A stretch of 64,000 nt of DNA from Plicaturopsis crispa FD-325 SS-3 (lineage: Eukaryota; Basidiomycota; Agaricomycetes; Amylocorticiales; Amylocorticiaceae): positions 2,164,969 through 2,228,968 of the forward strand of contig KN832556.1 in NCBI GenBank assembly GCA_000827205.1, written 5' to 3'. The stretch's first letter is position 1; each line of letters begins with the position of its first letter. Below, one piece after another: positions 23,727 through 33,853 of this stretch. The position numbers and the translations under genes are program-made. The notes under the pieces were generated by a model. The model ran no database searches, had not been told where the DNA came from, and saw only the letters and a list, made by a program, of their open reading frames with translations.

Positions 23727-24123
23727 GCGCCCTCGCAGCATTATTTTGTATTCACATTCGTCTGGTCTCTTTCATGGGCACCGACTGGGACACAACGGGC
23801 GCTTGCGTTCAGGCGACAGAAAGCTCTGCGCCCTTATCGACGGTGCGGATGCCGGGGCACTCGTGATGGTGCGGATGCCGGGCCACTCGTGATGGTGCGA
23901 ACGGCGGGACGCTCGTGACGGTGCAAGTGCGAGTGCCATGGGCGCCTGTCTTTGCCTTCGATACTCACGCATCTACCTACTTTGCACGATCGATGTTGCC
24001 ACGCCTCACGTACGGGCGCTTTGCTCCTTGGCACCTACCACGACAGTCCTCTTGCCGAGCACAACGTCCTCTCGCAGAATACTCACGACATCCTATATTT
24101 CGACGATTCACTAGTAGTTCAAC
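23669..24123. other. Spacer between the two RGG ORFs
   Basis: It holds two tandem-repeat tracts (23655-23726 and 23842-23919) and otherwise no supported gene. It presumably includes the promoter of copy 2. Confidence 0.5.
23842..23919. repeat. 26-bp tandem repeat, three units
   Basis: Units of 26 bp starting GGTGCGGATGCCGGG and ending CACTCGTGAT; the third is diverged and a partial fourth follows. Confidence 0.75.
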
Positions 24124-24822
24124 ATGCTTGCACTATCGTCTGATCGCGGGCGTGGTCGTGGAGGAACCCTATTCCTCGGTACCCGACAAACGCTATCGCT
24201 TGGGCGTGGACGCACACCATCATCTATCCGCGGACGCACACCATCATCTATCCGCGGACGCGCACCAGCGTCTCGCCCTGCACGCGCAGGAGCCCCAGCC
24301 ACCGTACTGTCGCTTAGTAGCGGGTACGCAGTGTCGCTGGACCTTGCCCCCGTCCGCGCACGCGGACGCGCGATGCGAGGACGGGCACTATCGTCTGCTC
24401 GGGGAGGCGCACGCGCTTCTAGTCGTGGAGGCGGACCGGCGTCTGCAAGTGGAGGCAGGCCAGCGTTAGGGCGCGGAGGCGGACCAGCATCTGCACGCGG
24501 GGGTGCACCGTCATCTAGTCGTGGGGGTGCACCGTCGTCTGCACGCGGAGGCGTACCATCGTCTGGGCGCGGAGGCGCACCAGTGTCTACACGCGGCGGG
24601 ACACCAGCGTCTACACGCGGTGGCGTCCCATCGTCTAATCGCGGTAGCACGCCATCGTCTAATCGCGGACGCGCACAAGCGTCTGGGCGCGGAAGTGCCC
24701 AGGCCGTCGGTCGTGGTAGCCCACCGTCTGGTCGCGGACGTGGATCATCGTCTAGTCGCGGACGCGGACCCCCCGCGCAGCGCTTAGTTGTTGTGCAGAG
24801 CCAACATGCCATTCTCTTCTGA
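24124..24822 (+). CDS. RGG/RG-repeat low-complexity protein, copy 2
   Basis: Single-exon ORF of 232 residues (MLALSSDRGRGRGG... QHAILF), a paralogue of the ORF at 22973. The centre is an in-frame minisatellite: 10-residue and shorter units of the type GGAPSSSR, GGAPSSAR and GGVPSSGR between about 24420 and 24700. DNA units of about 30 bp alternate GTCTAGTCGTGG and GTCTGCACGCGG. Arg-Gly-Gly repeats suggest RNA binding or condensation. No signal peptide or membrane segment. The minus strand is also stop-free across nearly the whole length, so strand assignment rests on conservation of both ends with copy 1. Repeat number is expected to vary between strains. Confidence 0.5.
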   Translation: MLALSSDRGRGRGGTLFLGTRQTLSLGRGRTPSSIRGRTPSSIRGRAPASRPARAGAPATVLSLSSGYAVSLDLAPVRARGRAMRGRALSSARGGARASSRGGGPASASGGRPALGRGGGPASARGGAPSSSRGGAPSSARGGVPSSGRGGAPVSTRGGTPASTRGGVPSSNRGSTPSSNRGRAQASGRGSAQAVGRGSPPSGRGRGSSSSRGRGPPAQRLVVVQSQHAILF

Positions 24823-25133
24823 GTGTCGGCGCGCGCACCGTGCGGGAAGATTCAGGAAAAGATCTCAGCGTTGTCGCGTTTACGATACTGTGGTCATTAG
24901 TAGCACTTCATGAGTACTGGTAGCGTGTTGCTTGTATTTTCAGTGGCTGTACGGAGTGTAAAGATAAAAGGTGTTGACAACGGCGGCGCCGCTCGATATA
25001 CTTGAATGGATTACAATACTTTGCCGCCAGCCTTTTGTTTACAACAGCTCTTGGCAGCCAAACAACGCCTACGAGGCTAAGCACGTGGCTATCGCCTCTA
25101 CAGTACTTACCACGGATCGAAGTCACGATCATC
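24823..25133. other. Intergenic
   Basis: 311 bp without a supported gene. It lies upstream of the first BTB gene and should carry its promoter. Confidence 0.4.
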
Positions 25134-25838
25134 ATGAGCATCAACGACTCAAAAGTTCACGAAGATTCTACTAGCTCCCAACGCTGTGACGCTTCGCAGT
25201 CCTTGCCTGGTTCTTCCCGCTCACTCATGCCAATGATTTGATCACAGTCTGCGCTACGGATCACGATGTCGTCCTGATCTCCACGGATCGCGTCGCGTTC
25301 AACTTTTATCGCAAAAATATCAATGTGCACTCGGACGGACTCCTGGAGAGGATCGATGCAGATGCCCCAAGCGCGGGCGTAAAGACTTTCCTGGTCGAGG
25401 AAACGTCCGGCACGTTGGACCTGCTGCTTCAGTTTATGCTGTCGCAAGCACCGCCCTCGCTCGAGAGGACTCCCTTCTCCGATGTCCTTGCGCTCGCTGT
25501 AGCGGCTCAAAAATATCACGTTTATTCCGCGATACGGCCGTGCGAGGAGTTCCTACAGTATGTAGCCGTCGCATTGCATGGTTTAAAGGATTAACAGCAT
25601 ACGCGTAGATTGATGCTCCCCATCTTTCCCCTAGAAATTTTCCCATACGCCGCAGAATACGGGAACATGAAGCTTGCTGATCGCATAGCCCCACTGCTCG
25701 TGGTTTTGGACGAGCGCGAAGTCATCGATGCTCTTCTCGTCAATTCCACGGATTCGGTCGCATATTGGGTAGGATTACTCTGCCTTTCTCTCTGTCCGTA
25801 CGGCTCGCGGCTAATGCTTTAGCTGAAAGACCTGCTAT
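25134..25838 (+). CDS. BTB/POZ domain protein, copy A (5' part; possibly broken)
   Basis: Exons joined by short introns give a Ser-rich N-terminus (MSINDSKVHEDSTSSQ) and a BTB domain (DHDVVLISTDRVAFNF ... FLVEETSGTLDLLLQFML ... FSDVLALAVAAQKYHV). A helical continuation (IFPYAAEYGNMKLADRIAPL) follows. BTB domains mediate protein pairing, often as cullin-3 adaptors; this stand-alone fungal form is a large species-specific family of unknown role. After the predicted splice at TYW|gtagga the next exon reads LKDLL and stops at 25836-25838. The expected C-terminal domain continues in another frame (25893-26159), so the copy may be damaged, or an intron there was missed. The first intron's borders are also uncertain. 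Confidence 0.6.
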
Positions 25839-26103
25839 AGAGAGAGTTGGACGGCCTTATACACAAGTGCTTGCCGGTCGCTTGATATTGCTTTGCGGGA
25901 CATGATTAATCTCGGGGAGTGCTCCCATACGAGTGCGCTGGAAAAAATCGCCATCGAGGCCGGTGGACAGATTGTCTCCCTCAAAAAGTGGGAAGCTTAC
26001 GTGGAAGAGTCGTTACAAACCCCTTGCTCTCATTCTCGGTCCCTTGACTTGCGGTTGCAAGGCTGGTGGAGCACTATAAAAAAGGAGAAGGATGCGTTGC
26101 CCA
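25839..26103 (+). pseudogene. Displaced C-terminal part of BTB copy A
   Basis: An open frame reading ALEKIAIEAGGQIVSLKKWE and KKEKDALPMFSAYY corresponds to the C-terminal domain of BTB copy B (IALQLGGTYSSL ... VGRIPTFSSFL). It is out of frame with the 5' part of copy A, with stops between them. Either a frameshift in copy A or an unrecognised intron explains this. The frame continues to 26159 and overlaps the proposed first exon of copy B. Confidence 0.45.
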
Positions 26104-27161
26104 TGTTCAGCGCATACTACGTGAGATCTACCCCAACACCCTCAAATAACGGTGAGTAGGGGCTCACAGCTGGTTGTTTTGTGCTTATAGATGCTGTTGC
26201 AGATGGTAATCAACGCCACGACATTATTCTTGAATCCTGCGACGGCGTACAATTTCCTTTTTCCCGTGACCACCTCACAGTGCACTCCGCTACTTTCGCG
26301 GCTGGAAATGCGTTTTCAGCTGGTGCAGGCGACACAGAAGCGACCCCTGAGGTTGTACAGCTCACAGAGACCTCCCGGACGATCGAGTTACTGTTGCAAT
26401 ACATGTCCAAACGGCCGCAACCCGAGCTTGATAAGCTCCCTTTTCGAGACTTGGCCCCACTCGCGGAGGCAGCAGAGAAATACGAAGTCTACGTCGCAAT
26501 TCCTCCATGTAAGCAACGCATGCTGTATGTCACGACGTTTTCAAGATTGGTAGACACAGCACTCACGATAGTCGACAGCCTAGCGTTCGAGAAGCAGCCA
26601 TTTCCAGTTATGGCATACGCTGCTAGACATGGGTATCATGATGTAGCGGACCGCGCAGCACAGGCCGCGCTAAGCAAAGGCGCGCGGGATCTCTCTTCCT
26701 TGGCCACGCTTCCCCCGCACTTGGTGCGGGCTTGGGTATGCACGTTTATCTCGTATTGCATTCACCATCTATTTACCAGCGCCGTTGGAATGCTGCTTTA
26801 GACACGCTACCGCCAGGGCTGGGCGTCTGTGTTGCAACGCGCCCACAATATGCTCGGCATCTGGGCGGAGCGTGATGCGAAGAGCCGGCCTGTGCACGCT
26901 TATCATATGAGCTGTCTGGCGGACCGTAGAAGCGCCAAGCACACTGTATCAACAATTGCTCTGCAACTGGGTGGAACTTACAGCTCGCTACTCCGTTTGG
27001 ACAGCATCTGCGAGTTTGTCACAGCCCACGCCGCCATTTGGAACGGGAACGGGTGGTACACAGAGGGATACTGTCCGGCCTGCGTCGAAGAGGTAGTCAA
27101 GTGGAAGAATGAGGTTACTGTGTTGGTGGGACGCATTCCAACATTCAGTTCGTTCCTCTAA
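26104..27161 (+). CDS. BTB/POZ domain protein, copy B
   Basis: The likely start is ATG26104, in a short first exon spliced to 26191 (AACG|gtgagt ... ttatag|ATGCT). ATG use is uncertain because this exon overlaps the tail of copy A. The protein has a BTB domain (RHDIILESCDGVQFPFSRDH ... TSRTIELLLQYM ... FRDLAPLAEAAEKYEV) and a helical middle (VMAYAARHGYHDVADRAAQ). After two more introns comes a C-terminal domain with Cys, Trp and Gly signatures (YHMSCLADRR, LQLGGTYSSLL, GYCPACVEEVVKWKNEV), ending TFSSFL at 27161. Membership in the agaricomycete BTB family is clear; function unknown. It is a tandem paralogue of copy A with about 30-40% identity by eye in the BTB domain. Confidence 0.72.
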
Positions 27162-27433
27162 ATCATAACTATGTCTGTGAATATGCGGGACATGCAATAG
27201 CGAATCAATCGTCCTTGTTCGTATCCCGTAGTCCGAGTTTCAACGATCGTCATGCTTGTACATTCTTTTGTCCATCATGCTCGCTAGAGTCCGTTCGTTC
27301 AAAATCACCAGGATTAATACCAAAGGATACAAGTCACTGCGCGGGATTCGGGGCTGAGGAAGACGCGAGAAGGTCAGTGTACGGCCAAAGAATACACAAA
27401 AGCGCAAGGAACCACACCTCAGTAGCGTCTGCC

Positions 27434-28195
27434 CTATATACGCCCGTCAGTCCTAAACTCAGATAACGACGGGGGCCTATATCCAGACGACTGGGTAGGT
27501 CGACGGTCGGGACTGCGATAAACCGTTGACGCATGGGTGCTAAGTTGGCTCTGTGGCGCGTCGTATTCGGGGTGAGTCTGCGGCTCTGGGTATCCCGTGT
27601 ATGCCCCAGTCGACGCATCCCCGTTCGAGATCACGCCCCCGTTCGGTGACGCGTTCAATGTCGTTGGATTCACGTTCAATGCCGCCGGAGCTGCGGGCGG
27701 TGGTATCCCCCCGTTCCCGTTCGATGTAGCCCCCCTCGACAATGTGCCCACATTGCTATTCGATTGTGCACCCCCGTGCCCATTCGATGCCGCCACAGCT
27801 GCGTCAACGCTCTTGTACTGCGGCGAGGGCACGCGCGGGGGTTCCGACCGCCCGGGACTAAGGAACGCCACGATCCCGTGCTCGGTCTGTGGATGCCCGA
27901 AGAGCGTTTTGCGCGCCTGACGTCGCCCTCCTGCAACAAAGCAGCATATGCAGAGCATTATCACGACGATGATAGCTGGGGTCTCGTAAGCTGACGCGCC
28001 AATCGGGTACAAGTAGGGCTGGGCAGACTCACCTATGATGATCACGGCGACGGCGCCGCCTGAGAGGGCGCAGTGGCGGTTCCTCCGGCTGCTGTCGCAG
28101 TCGTCGTCATCGTCCCCGTCACAGTCCGCGTACGTGTACGTGGCCAGTAAGAGGATGGCGAGGGTTCTGAGGAGATATAGAGACGATCTGTGCAT
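27434..28195 (-). CDS. Single-pass membrane protein with low-complexity tail (unknown)
   Basis: ATG28195 starts a signal peptide (MHRSSLYLLRTLAILLLATY, cut near TYADC). A short acidic Cys-containing ectodomain (DCDGDDDDDCDSSRRNRHC) follows, then a membrane span and a Gly/Asn/Pro-rich cytosolic tail. A 57-bp candidate intron (27976-28032, GTGAGT...CCCCAG) removes 19 codons and joins AVAVIII to AIIVVIMLCICCFV, making one clean membrane helix next to RRQARK. The intron is a multiple of three without a stop, so a retained form would also be translatable. Spliced length is 234 residues. It resembles the many small fungal type I proteins of unknown role; no family recognised. Confidence 0.6.
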   Translation of the reverse strand: MHRSSLYLLRTLAILLLATYTYADCDGDDDDDCDSSRRNRHCALSGGAVAVIIIGESAQPYLYPIGASAYETPAIIVVIMLCICCFVAGGRRQARKTLFGHPQTEHGIVAFLSPGRSEPPRVPSPQYKSVDAAVAASNGHGGAQSNSNVGTLSRGATSNGNGGIPPPAAPAALNVNPTTLNASPNGGVISNGDASTGAYTGYPEPQTHPEYDAPQSQLSTHASTVYRSPDRRPTQSSGYRPPSLSEFRTDGRI

Positions 28196-28790
28196 TTGGG
28201 AGCTTGGGTATAAACGGATACTCGGGGTGTACCAGGTACCAGAGTAAAGCTGTTGCCCAAGTTTAGCAGTCACTAGATAGTACAACAGGGGGGGTGCGAT
28301 TTACCATAGTCTGTGAGCAGTCCATATAGGATAGCAACCCTGCGGCGATTGAGCGGGGATACATACCGCGAGTTCCAAGGGTTCTTTTGGCCACGGTGCA
28401 GCAGCAATGCAGCGAGCTATGTTTTTTATGTTATGGTCGGAACCTTGGTGGGAGCCGTAGCCAGCGAGTACAGCCTTGAGGTGACAGTGGCCTCGTTTTG
28501 AAACAAGAGCGGCGGAGGGCGGACTTGAAACTGGACGCGTCGTCGATTCTGATCTGCAAAACAACCCCGACGAGGATGCAAGCCACGGATTGCATGGGTT
28601 AGTGGATGAATGGCTGCGACGCTTCAATGCGCGAGTCATGATCAGCATCGGGCTCAGTTGAACGCACAGTTTTAAACCGACGACATCGCACCAGGAAAAT
28701 CTAAGGAGCGTGGATTCAGAGACAGAGACATGAGTTATCCAATCATCTAGGCTTCCCGTGATACGCAGATACCGCCTTGCGCACTTAACT
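28196..28790. other. Intergenic
   Basis: No supported gene. It holds the promoter of the membrane-protein gene and the 3' flank of the cyclophilin gene, both on the minus strand. Confidence 0.45.
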
Positions 28791-30351
28791 TCACTTCTCC
28801 AGATCGTCGTTGTGGACTTTACTGTATCGTGAAGACCGGTTCGTGCTCATGACACGACGCGCCCAACGGAGGCCACCGAGCCACACGAACAGCCCCGACG
28901 CACCCGCGAGCACGACCAGCACGCCGAAGGCATTCCTGAAGAAATGCCCCTCCTCAACTTTGACGGGGACGTCCTCAGAAGCGGATGCCGGCACCTCGAC
29001 CTCGGATACAGCCGTCGTGTGTGCGGGCGCTGCTTTCGTAGATGTCACTTGCGTGGAAGGCGCGTCATCCTGTTGAACAAACAACCCAAATATTTATTTG
29101 CATGATGTTTCTTTTGTGGCGAGGTACAGAACGCTGATTAGAGCTCAGCGTGAAGAGGTACCTGGTTGCCTTCCGCATCCGTCTCGGTCTCGACTTCAAG
29201 CTGAAAGATAGATGAACGTCAGGAAAGACAGAGAGGGCAACAGCGAGACGCTCACCTCTCCGGAGTCCGCAATGACGACATCCTCCAGGGGGCGGTCAGA
29301 CTTGCCCTTGGGGACATCCTCGATAAGATGAACGATTTCAAGACCTTCGAGAACCTTTCCGAACACGACCTAGAGGCGAGCATTGTCAGTATCCTGAGCG
29401 CTTCCTCGAAACAAAGGACATCCATACGTGCTTGCCATCCAACCAGCTGGTAAGAGCAGTGCAAATGAACTAGAGACGTGTCAGTTGAGACGAGGATGCA
29501 CATCAGCAGAATTACGAAATGCTAACGAATTGAGAGCCTGTGAAATGGGTGACATTAGCAAAGGCTCGTAGGTCTGCTTATAATAGTCTCACCGTTGGTG
29601 TCCCTGCCAGCGTTGGCCATAGAGAGCGTTCCGGGGCCAGTGTGGCGCAGTTTGCTAATGCAACATGAGTTGATGCAGAACGGAAGAGGGGCAGCAAACA
29701 TACAAGTTCTCGTCTGCGAAACGGTCGCCGTAGATAGACTACAATGCGTCAGTATGAGACACGAATGAGGCCGCTCGAACGCATTACCTTTCCACCAGTT
29801 CCGTCACCGCGCGCTGTTTTTCGTGAAAATCGTGAGTATGTGGAAAACTACAATGATGTAGAGGTACATACTGAAGTCACCGCCTTGGATCCTAATGGAA
29901 CCAGTATTAACAACTACCTCACGGAAACCAATGCGCACATTACGCACATGAAGTTCTTGATGACACGGTGGAACTTGGAGCCCTTGTATCCGAAGCCGAG
30001 ATCCTTGCCATCCTTGTCCTTGCCAGCTGCGAGCGCGCGGAAGTTCTCCACGGTCTTGGGGACGGTCTGGGGAGCAATTGGTCAGCGCTACATCAATGTT
30101 GGCCAGCATGGAAGTGTACGCACTCCACCGTAGAGTCCGATAGTTACTGGTGAGAACAATGGATGTTATTTTGTATACACACGCTAATAAGCAGACCGAC
30201 ACGTACTCCTGCCAAGGTCCTTGTCGCCATGCTTGATGTCGAAGAAGACTTTGTGAGTAATTCGTGGGCCTTTTGCTGCCTCCACCGACTGGGCGCAGAA
30301 GAACGCCGCGACGGTCGCGACGAGGAAAAGGAACGAAAGACGGCCGAACAT
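28791..30351 (-). CDS. ER peptidyl-prolyl cis-trans isomerase (cyclophilin B type) with C-terminal anchor
   Basis: Multi-exon gene on the minus strand. A signal peptide ([20 protein letters not shown]) precedes a complete cyclophilin domain. Visible blocks are [42 protein letters not shown] (catalytic Arg), [20 protein letters not shown] and WLDGKHVVFGKV (the cyclosporin-contact Trp). The enzyme catalyses proline isomerisation to aid folding in the secretory pathway. After the domain come an acidic Ser/Thr linker, a membrane helix ([20 protein letters not shown]) and a basic tail ([13 protein letters not shown]), so it is probably tethered to the ER or later membranes; family members without an anchor also exist. 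It diverges from the DBP7 gene with 192 bp between start codons. Confidence 0.92.
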
Positions 30352-30543
30352 GATGGAGGATGTGGAAAGAAAGTGTTTTGGTGGGCGGGAGACGTGGCGG
30401 GTCGCGGCGGCGAAGGTAGTATATGTGACCGTGGGAAAACGGTTCTATTAGATCGCTCAAGCTGCTCGATCACAAAAATAAAATCATATCGCTCTGTGTT
30501 ACATTTTCTGTAGACTTTGTGTACTACTACCTCTGCACAGTAA
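30352..30543. promoter_or_regulatory. Bidirectional promoter, cyclophilin / DBP7
   Basis: Only 192 bp separate the divergent start codons of the ER cyclophilin (-) and the DEAD-box helicase (+), so both promoters must share this span. No clear TATA box at a useful distance on either side. Confidence 0.6.
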
Positions 30544-33149
30544 ATGGACGACGACCTTGTACTCAACCTTGCCCCCGACGACCATGCATCAGCGAGAGTT
30601 GCGCCCGGGAAGAAAGGGGGGAGATGGACGGACAGGTCAGTCAAATTCATTTTTGTACTCTACCGCAAACTAAAGTCCCTGCAGAGTAAAGGCAAAACGC
30701 GTTGCGAAGCGCAAGACACGGCCGGGGGAAAAGCCTGCGTCGCGTGTATCCACCGGAATACCCTCCGGAGATGTGCCAGATGCCCGGCCCACGAAACGAC
30801 CTCGCAAAGAGGCCCCTCCCGCAGCCTCTACCTCTAGTGCCCCTGCCCCGACCGCGCAAGCACGTCCATCAAATGGCTCCCGACCACAGACACAAGTAAT
30901 CTCCTCTCTGTTCACCTACAACCCGAAGATTGATGCCCCGGCACACAAATCCGCGCCCAAAGCGCCTTCCAAGCCAAGCAATGCCCCTTTGGCAGACTCC
31001 TCCACATTTGCTGGTCTCGGACTCGATCCGCTAGTCGTAGCGCATCTTCAAAGTAAAATGTCTATATCCCATCCCACCTCGATCCAACGCGCATCGCTTC
31101 CTATTCTTCTCTCCACTGCATCGCAGGATACCTCCTCGCGGGACGTATTCATCCAGTCCCAGACAGGATCCGGAAAGACGCTGTCTTTCCTCCTACCCAT
31201 CATTCAAGATTTATTACCGTTAAGTTCCTTGTCATATATCGATCGCTCTATAGGAACACTGGCCATCATAATCGCACCTACGCGCGAGTTGGCGAAACAA
31301 ATATCTGATGTGCTCGAGGCTTTATTACAACTACGGTTGCGTCCCGAGGACGAGAATGCCGATGGTCAGAGCGGGTCTTCAGCGCGGCTGACGCGCTGGC
31401 TCGTCTCCGGACTTCTTTCTGGTGGTGCAACCCGGACACACGAAAAGGCCCGCCTACGGAAGGGCCTCCCGATCCTGGTTTCGACGCCAGGACGCCTCCT
31501 CGATCACCTGCAGAACACGTCGTCGTTCAATGTCGGCAAGTGCCGCTGGCTGGTTCTTGACGAGGCGGATCGTCTTATGGACCTTGGTTTCGAAGAAGCA
31601 ATCACTGGGATCATCAAGGGGCTGGACGGGCGGAGGCGGCTGGCGGCGCAAGCGGCCGAGGAAGGCAAAGGCGGGGAGGTCGGGGGCTGGGACTGGGAAC
31701 GGCGAAGAAGGACGATACTCTGCTCTGCCACCATCCGTGAAGATGTCCAAAAACTAGCGGGAACGGCATTAATAAGACCGCTAATGGTTAAGGCCACCGA
31801 AACCGACAAATCCTCTGATCTTTCTCCTGCCAACGGTCTTGTGGGACCAACCGCGCCTGAGAAATTCACTCCGCCATCCCAGCTCTCCCAGAAGTACGTC
31901 GTAGCTCCCCTGAAGCTGCGATTAGTTGCTCTCGTTGCGCTCCTCCGCACCCTTCTCGCAAAATCGCCTGGCAATCGTGGGACCAAGATCATCGTTTTCC
32001 TCAGCTGCACGGATTCAGTTGATTTCCACTGGAATCTATTAGGAGGCGCCACGATGGGCAGCGATGAGGACCCTGCACCTGCCGACGATGCTTCCGAGGA
32101 CAGCGACGCAGGCAGTGATGACGAGGACGCTGAAGCGCGTCCTCGGCGAGGAGAAAAGGTGGAAATGCAGTCTTCACTTCTTCCCGATACCTCTATTTTC
32201 CGCCTGCATGGTTCGATGCCCACACCAACTCGACTTGCGTCTCTGCGCGGTTTCTCAGGCCCCTCTGCGAAGTCGAAGAACGCCCCGACGACGTCCTCGT
32301 CGATTCTGCTCTGCACGTCGGTCGCTTCCCGTGGTCTGGATCTGCCCCTGGTACGTGCTGTGGTCCAGTACGATCTTCCTACAGAAGGCGGTGCCACGGA
32401 GTACGTCCATCGGGTTGGCCGGACGGCCCGTGTCGGCAAGGGAGGAGAAGCCTGGAGTCTGATCACTCCGAACGAGTCTGAGTGGGTGAAGTGGGTCGAG
32501 GACAAAATGCGCGGGGATGTAGCGGATGGTAAGCCGGAGACTCGAAATATCGCGATCGAGGGCGTAGCCATCGAGAATATTCTCCGGTCAGGCTTTGGCG
32601 GAAAAGGGAGCGAATACGAGGATCGTGCAACCGACGTTCAGCTTTCTTTTGAACGGTGGGTCCTCCGTGGCAAGGATGTAAGTGTTGTCTACTACTGTCA
32701 AAGTGACGCCTCGTGTCCTAACGGGTTGTCATCTTTAGAATGCAGATTTAGCTCGTAAAGCATTCCGGTCGCACATGCGGGCTTACGCAACGCATCCGTC
32801 GAACGAAAAGCACATCTTCCACATACGGCATCTTCATCTCGGACATCTAGCAAAAGCATTTGCCCTTCGTGAAGCACCCGGCACAGCAGGAGCAGGGGCC
32901 TCCGCAAAGAAACGCGTTGTTGCCCCGGTCAAGAAAGCAAAACCCGTGGCCGGCAAAGAAAAGACGTTCCGGCGGGGCATGGACTGGGACGAGGGCCACG
33001 ATGGCGATGCGGAAAAGCGCATGCAAGAGATTGTCCGTTCGCAGGGACGGCTGACGAAGAAGGGCGGTGTCATGACGAGCTCTGGTGTGTCGGAATTCCA
33101 GATCGCGGGGGGTTCGGCGTTGGAGAAGTTGGTTGGTTCACGGATATGA
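30544..33149 (+). CDS. DBP7: DEAD-box ATP-dependent RNA helicase DBP7 (DDX31-like)
   Basis: Three exons (30544-30635, 30685-32677, 32739-33149) give 831 residues, the usual size for DBP7. The N-terminus is basic. Helicase motifs in order: [13 protein letters not shown] (Q motif), QTGSGKT (about 190-196), [22 protein letters not shown] (about 323-326) in [49 protein letters not shown] and [13 protein letters not shown] (from about 606). An acidic insert ([20 protein letters not shown]) lies in the second RecA domain. The C-terminal DUF4217 region has [11 protein letters not shown] and [14 protein letters not shown], as expected for this subfamily. DBP7 acts in the nucleolus in 60S ribosomal subunit assembly. 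Confidence 0.93.
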
Positions 33150-33853
33150 GCTCGATGCCGAGGTGGGGACGCTGTTGCACGTATTCATGAAATTATGCAG
33201 TAATTTTGAGTATTCTCCTTGCATATTTCTCCCACTGACGATGATTCCTCCGGAAGTCGCACAGCCTAACTCATCAAGACAGTACGGCAGCGTGTCTTTG
33301 AAAATTGCGGTGGTAGCTTCGATCGTCGTTTTACGCCCCGACCCCCTTCGCATGCTGAAGTTTTGACCAGTAGATATAGCGCACCTCGAAGACTGTAGAT
33401 CGTGCAGCTGCCTTACCTTATCGTCCGACTGACGCTTGCACTCATTGACCACACATCCTTCATCTATTCTTCTACGGCTGACGACTCTAGGGCTCTTCAC
33501 TGGTCGACAATCATATTGTGCCAGATCAATTCGTGATTCGATACTTCAAAGCTGCAAAGCTTCCAACCTCGACAAACCGCGGAGTTTGGACGCCACCTGA
33601 GCATGGAAGGCCCGACCGTCGGATCAAACATAAGTTATCAAGGTCCTGTTCAACCTGTTTGCTATGTTCACACAACCGCCATTAAATCTTGCCGCGATGA
33701 CGCGCGTTCGAGTCGGTCAGTGGTGGGTCGCCCCATCTCGTTCTCCGAGGCCAATCGGTAAGTACTTAAACGACCCTACCCTACCAGTAAAGGATTCGCC
33801 GTTAACATTGACATCAGCCCAATCCAACATATCCCACCCAACTATCACATACG
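33150..33853. other. Intergenic; promoter of SDR 1
   Basis: No supported gene in about 700 bp. A TACTTAAA TATA-like element at 33763-33770 lies about 85-90 bp before the SDR start, a position similar to the clear TATA boxes of its paralogues. Confidence 0.4.

Noticed and set aside
31504-32571. 355-codon open frame antisense to DBP7
   Set aside because: It mirrors the helicase exon in a frame kept open by codon bias, has no family signature, and the sense strand carries all helicase motifs.
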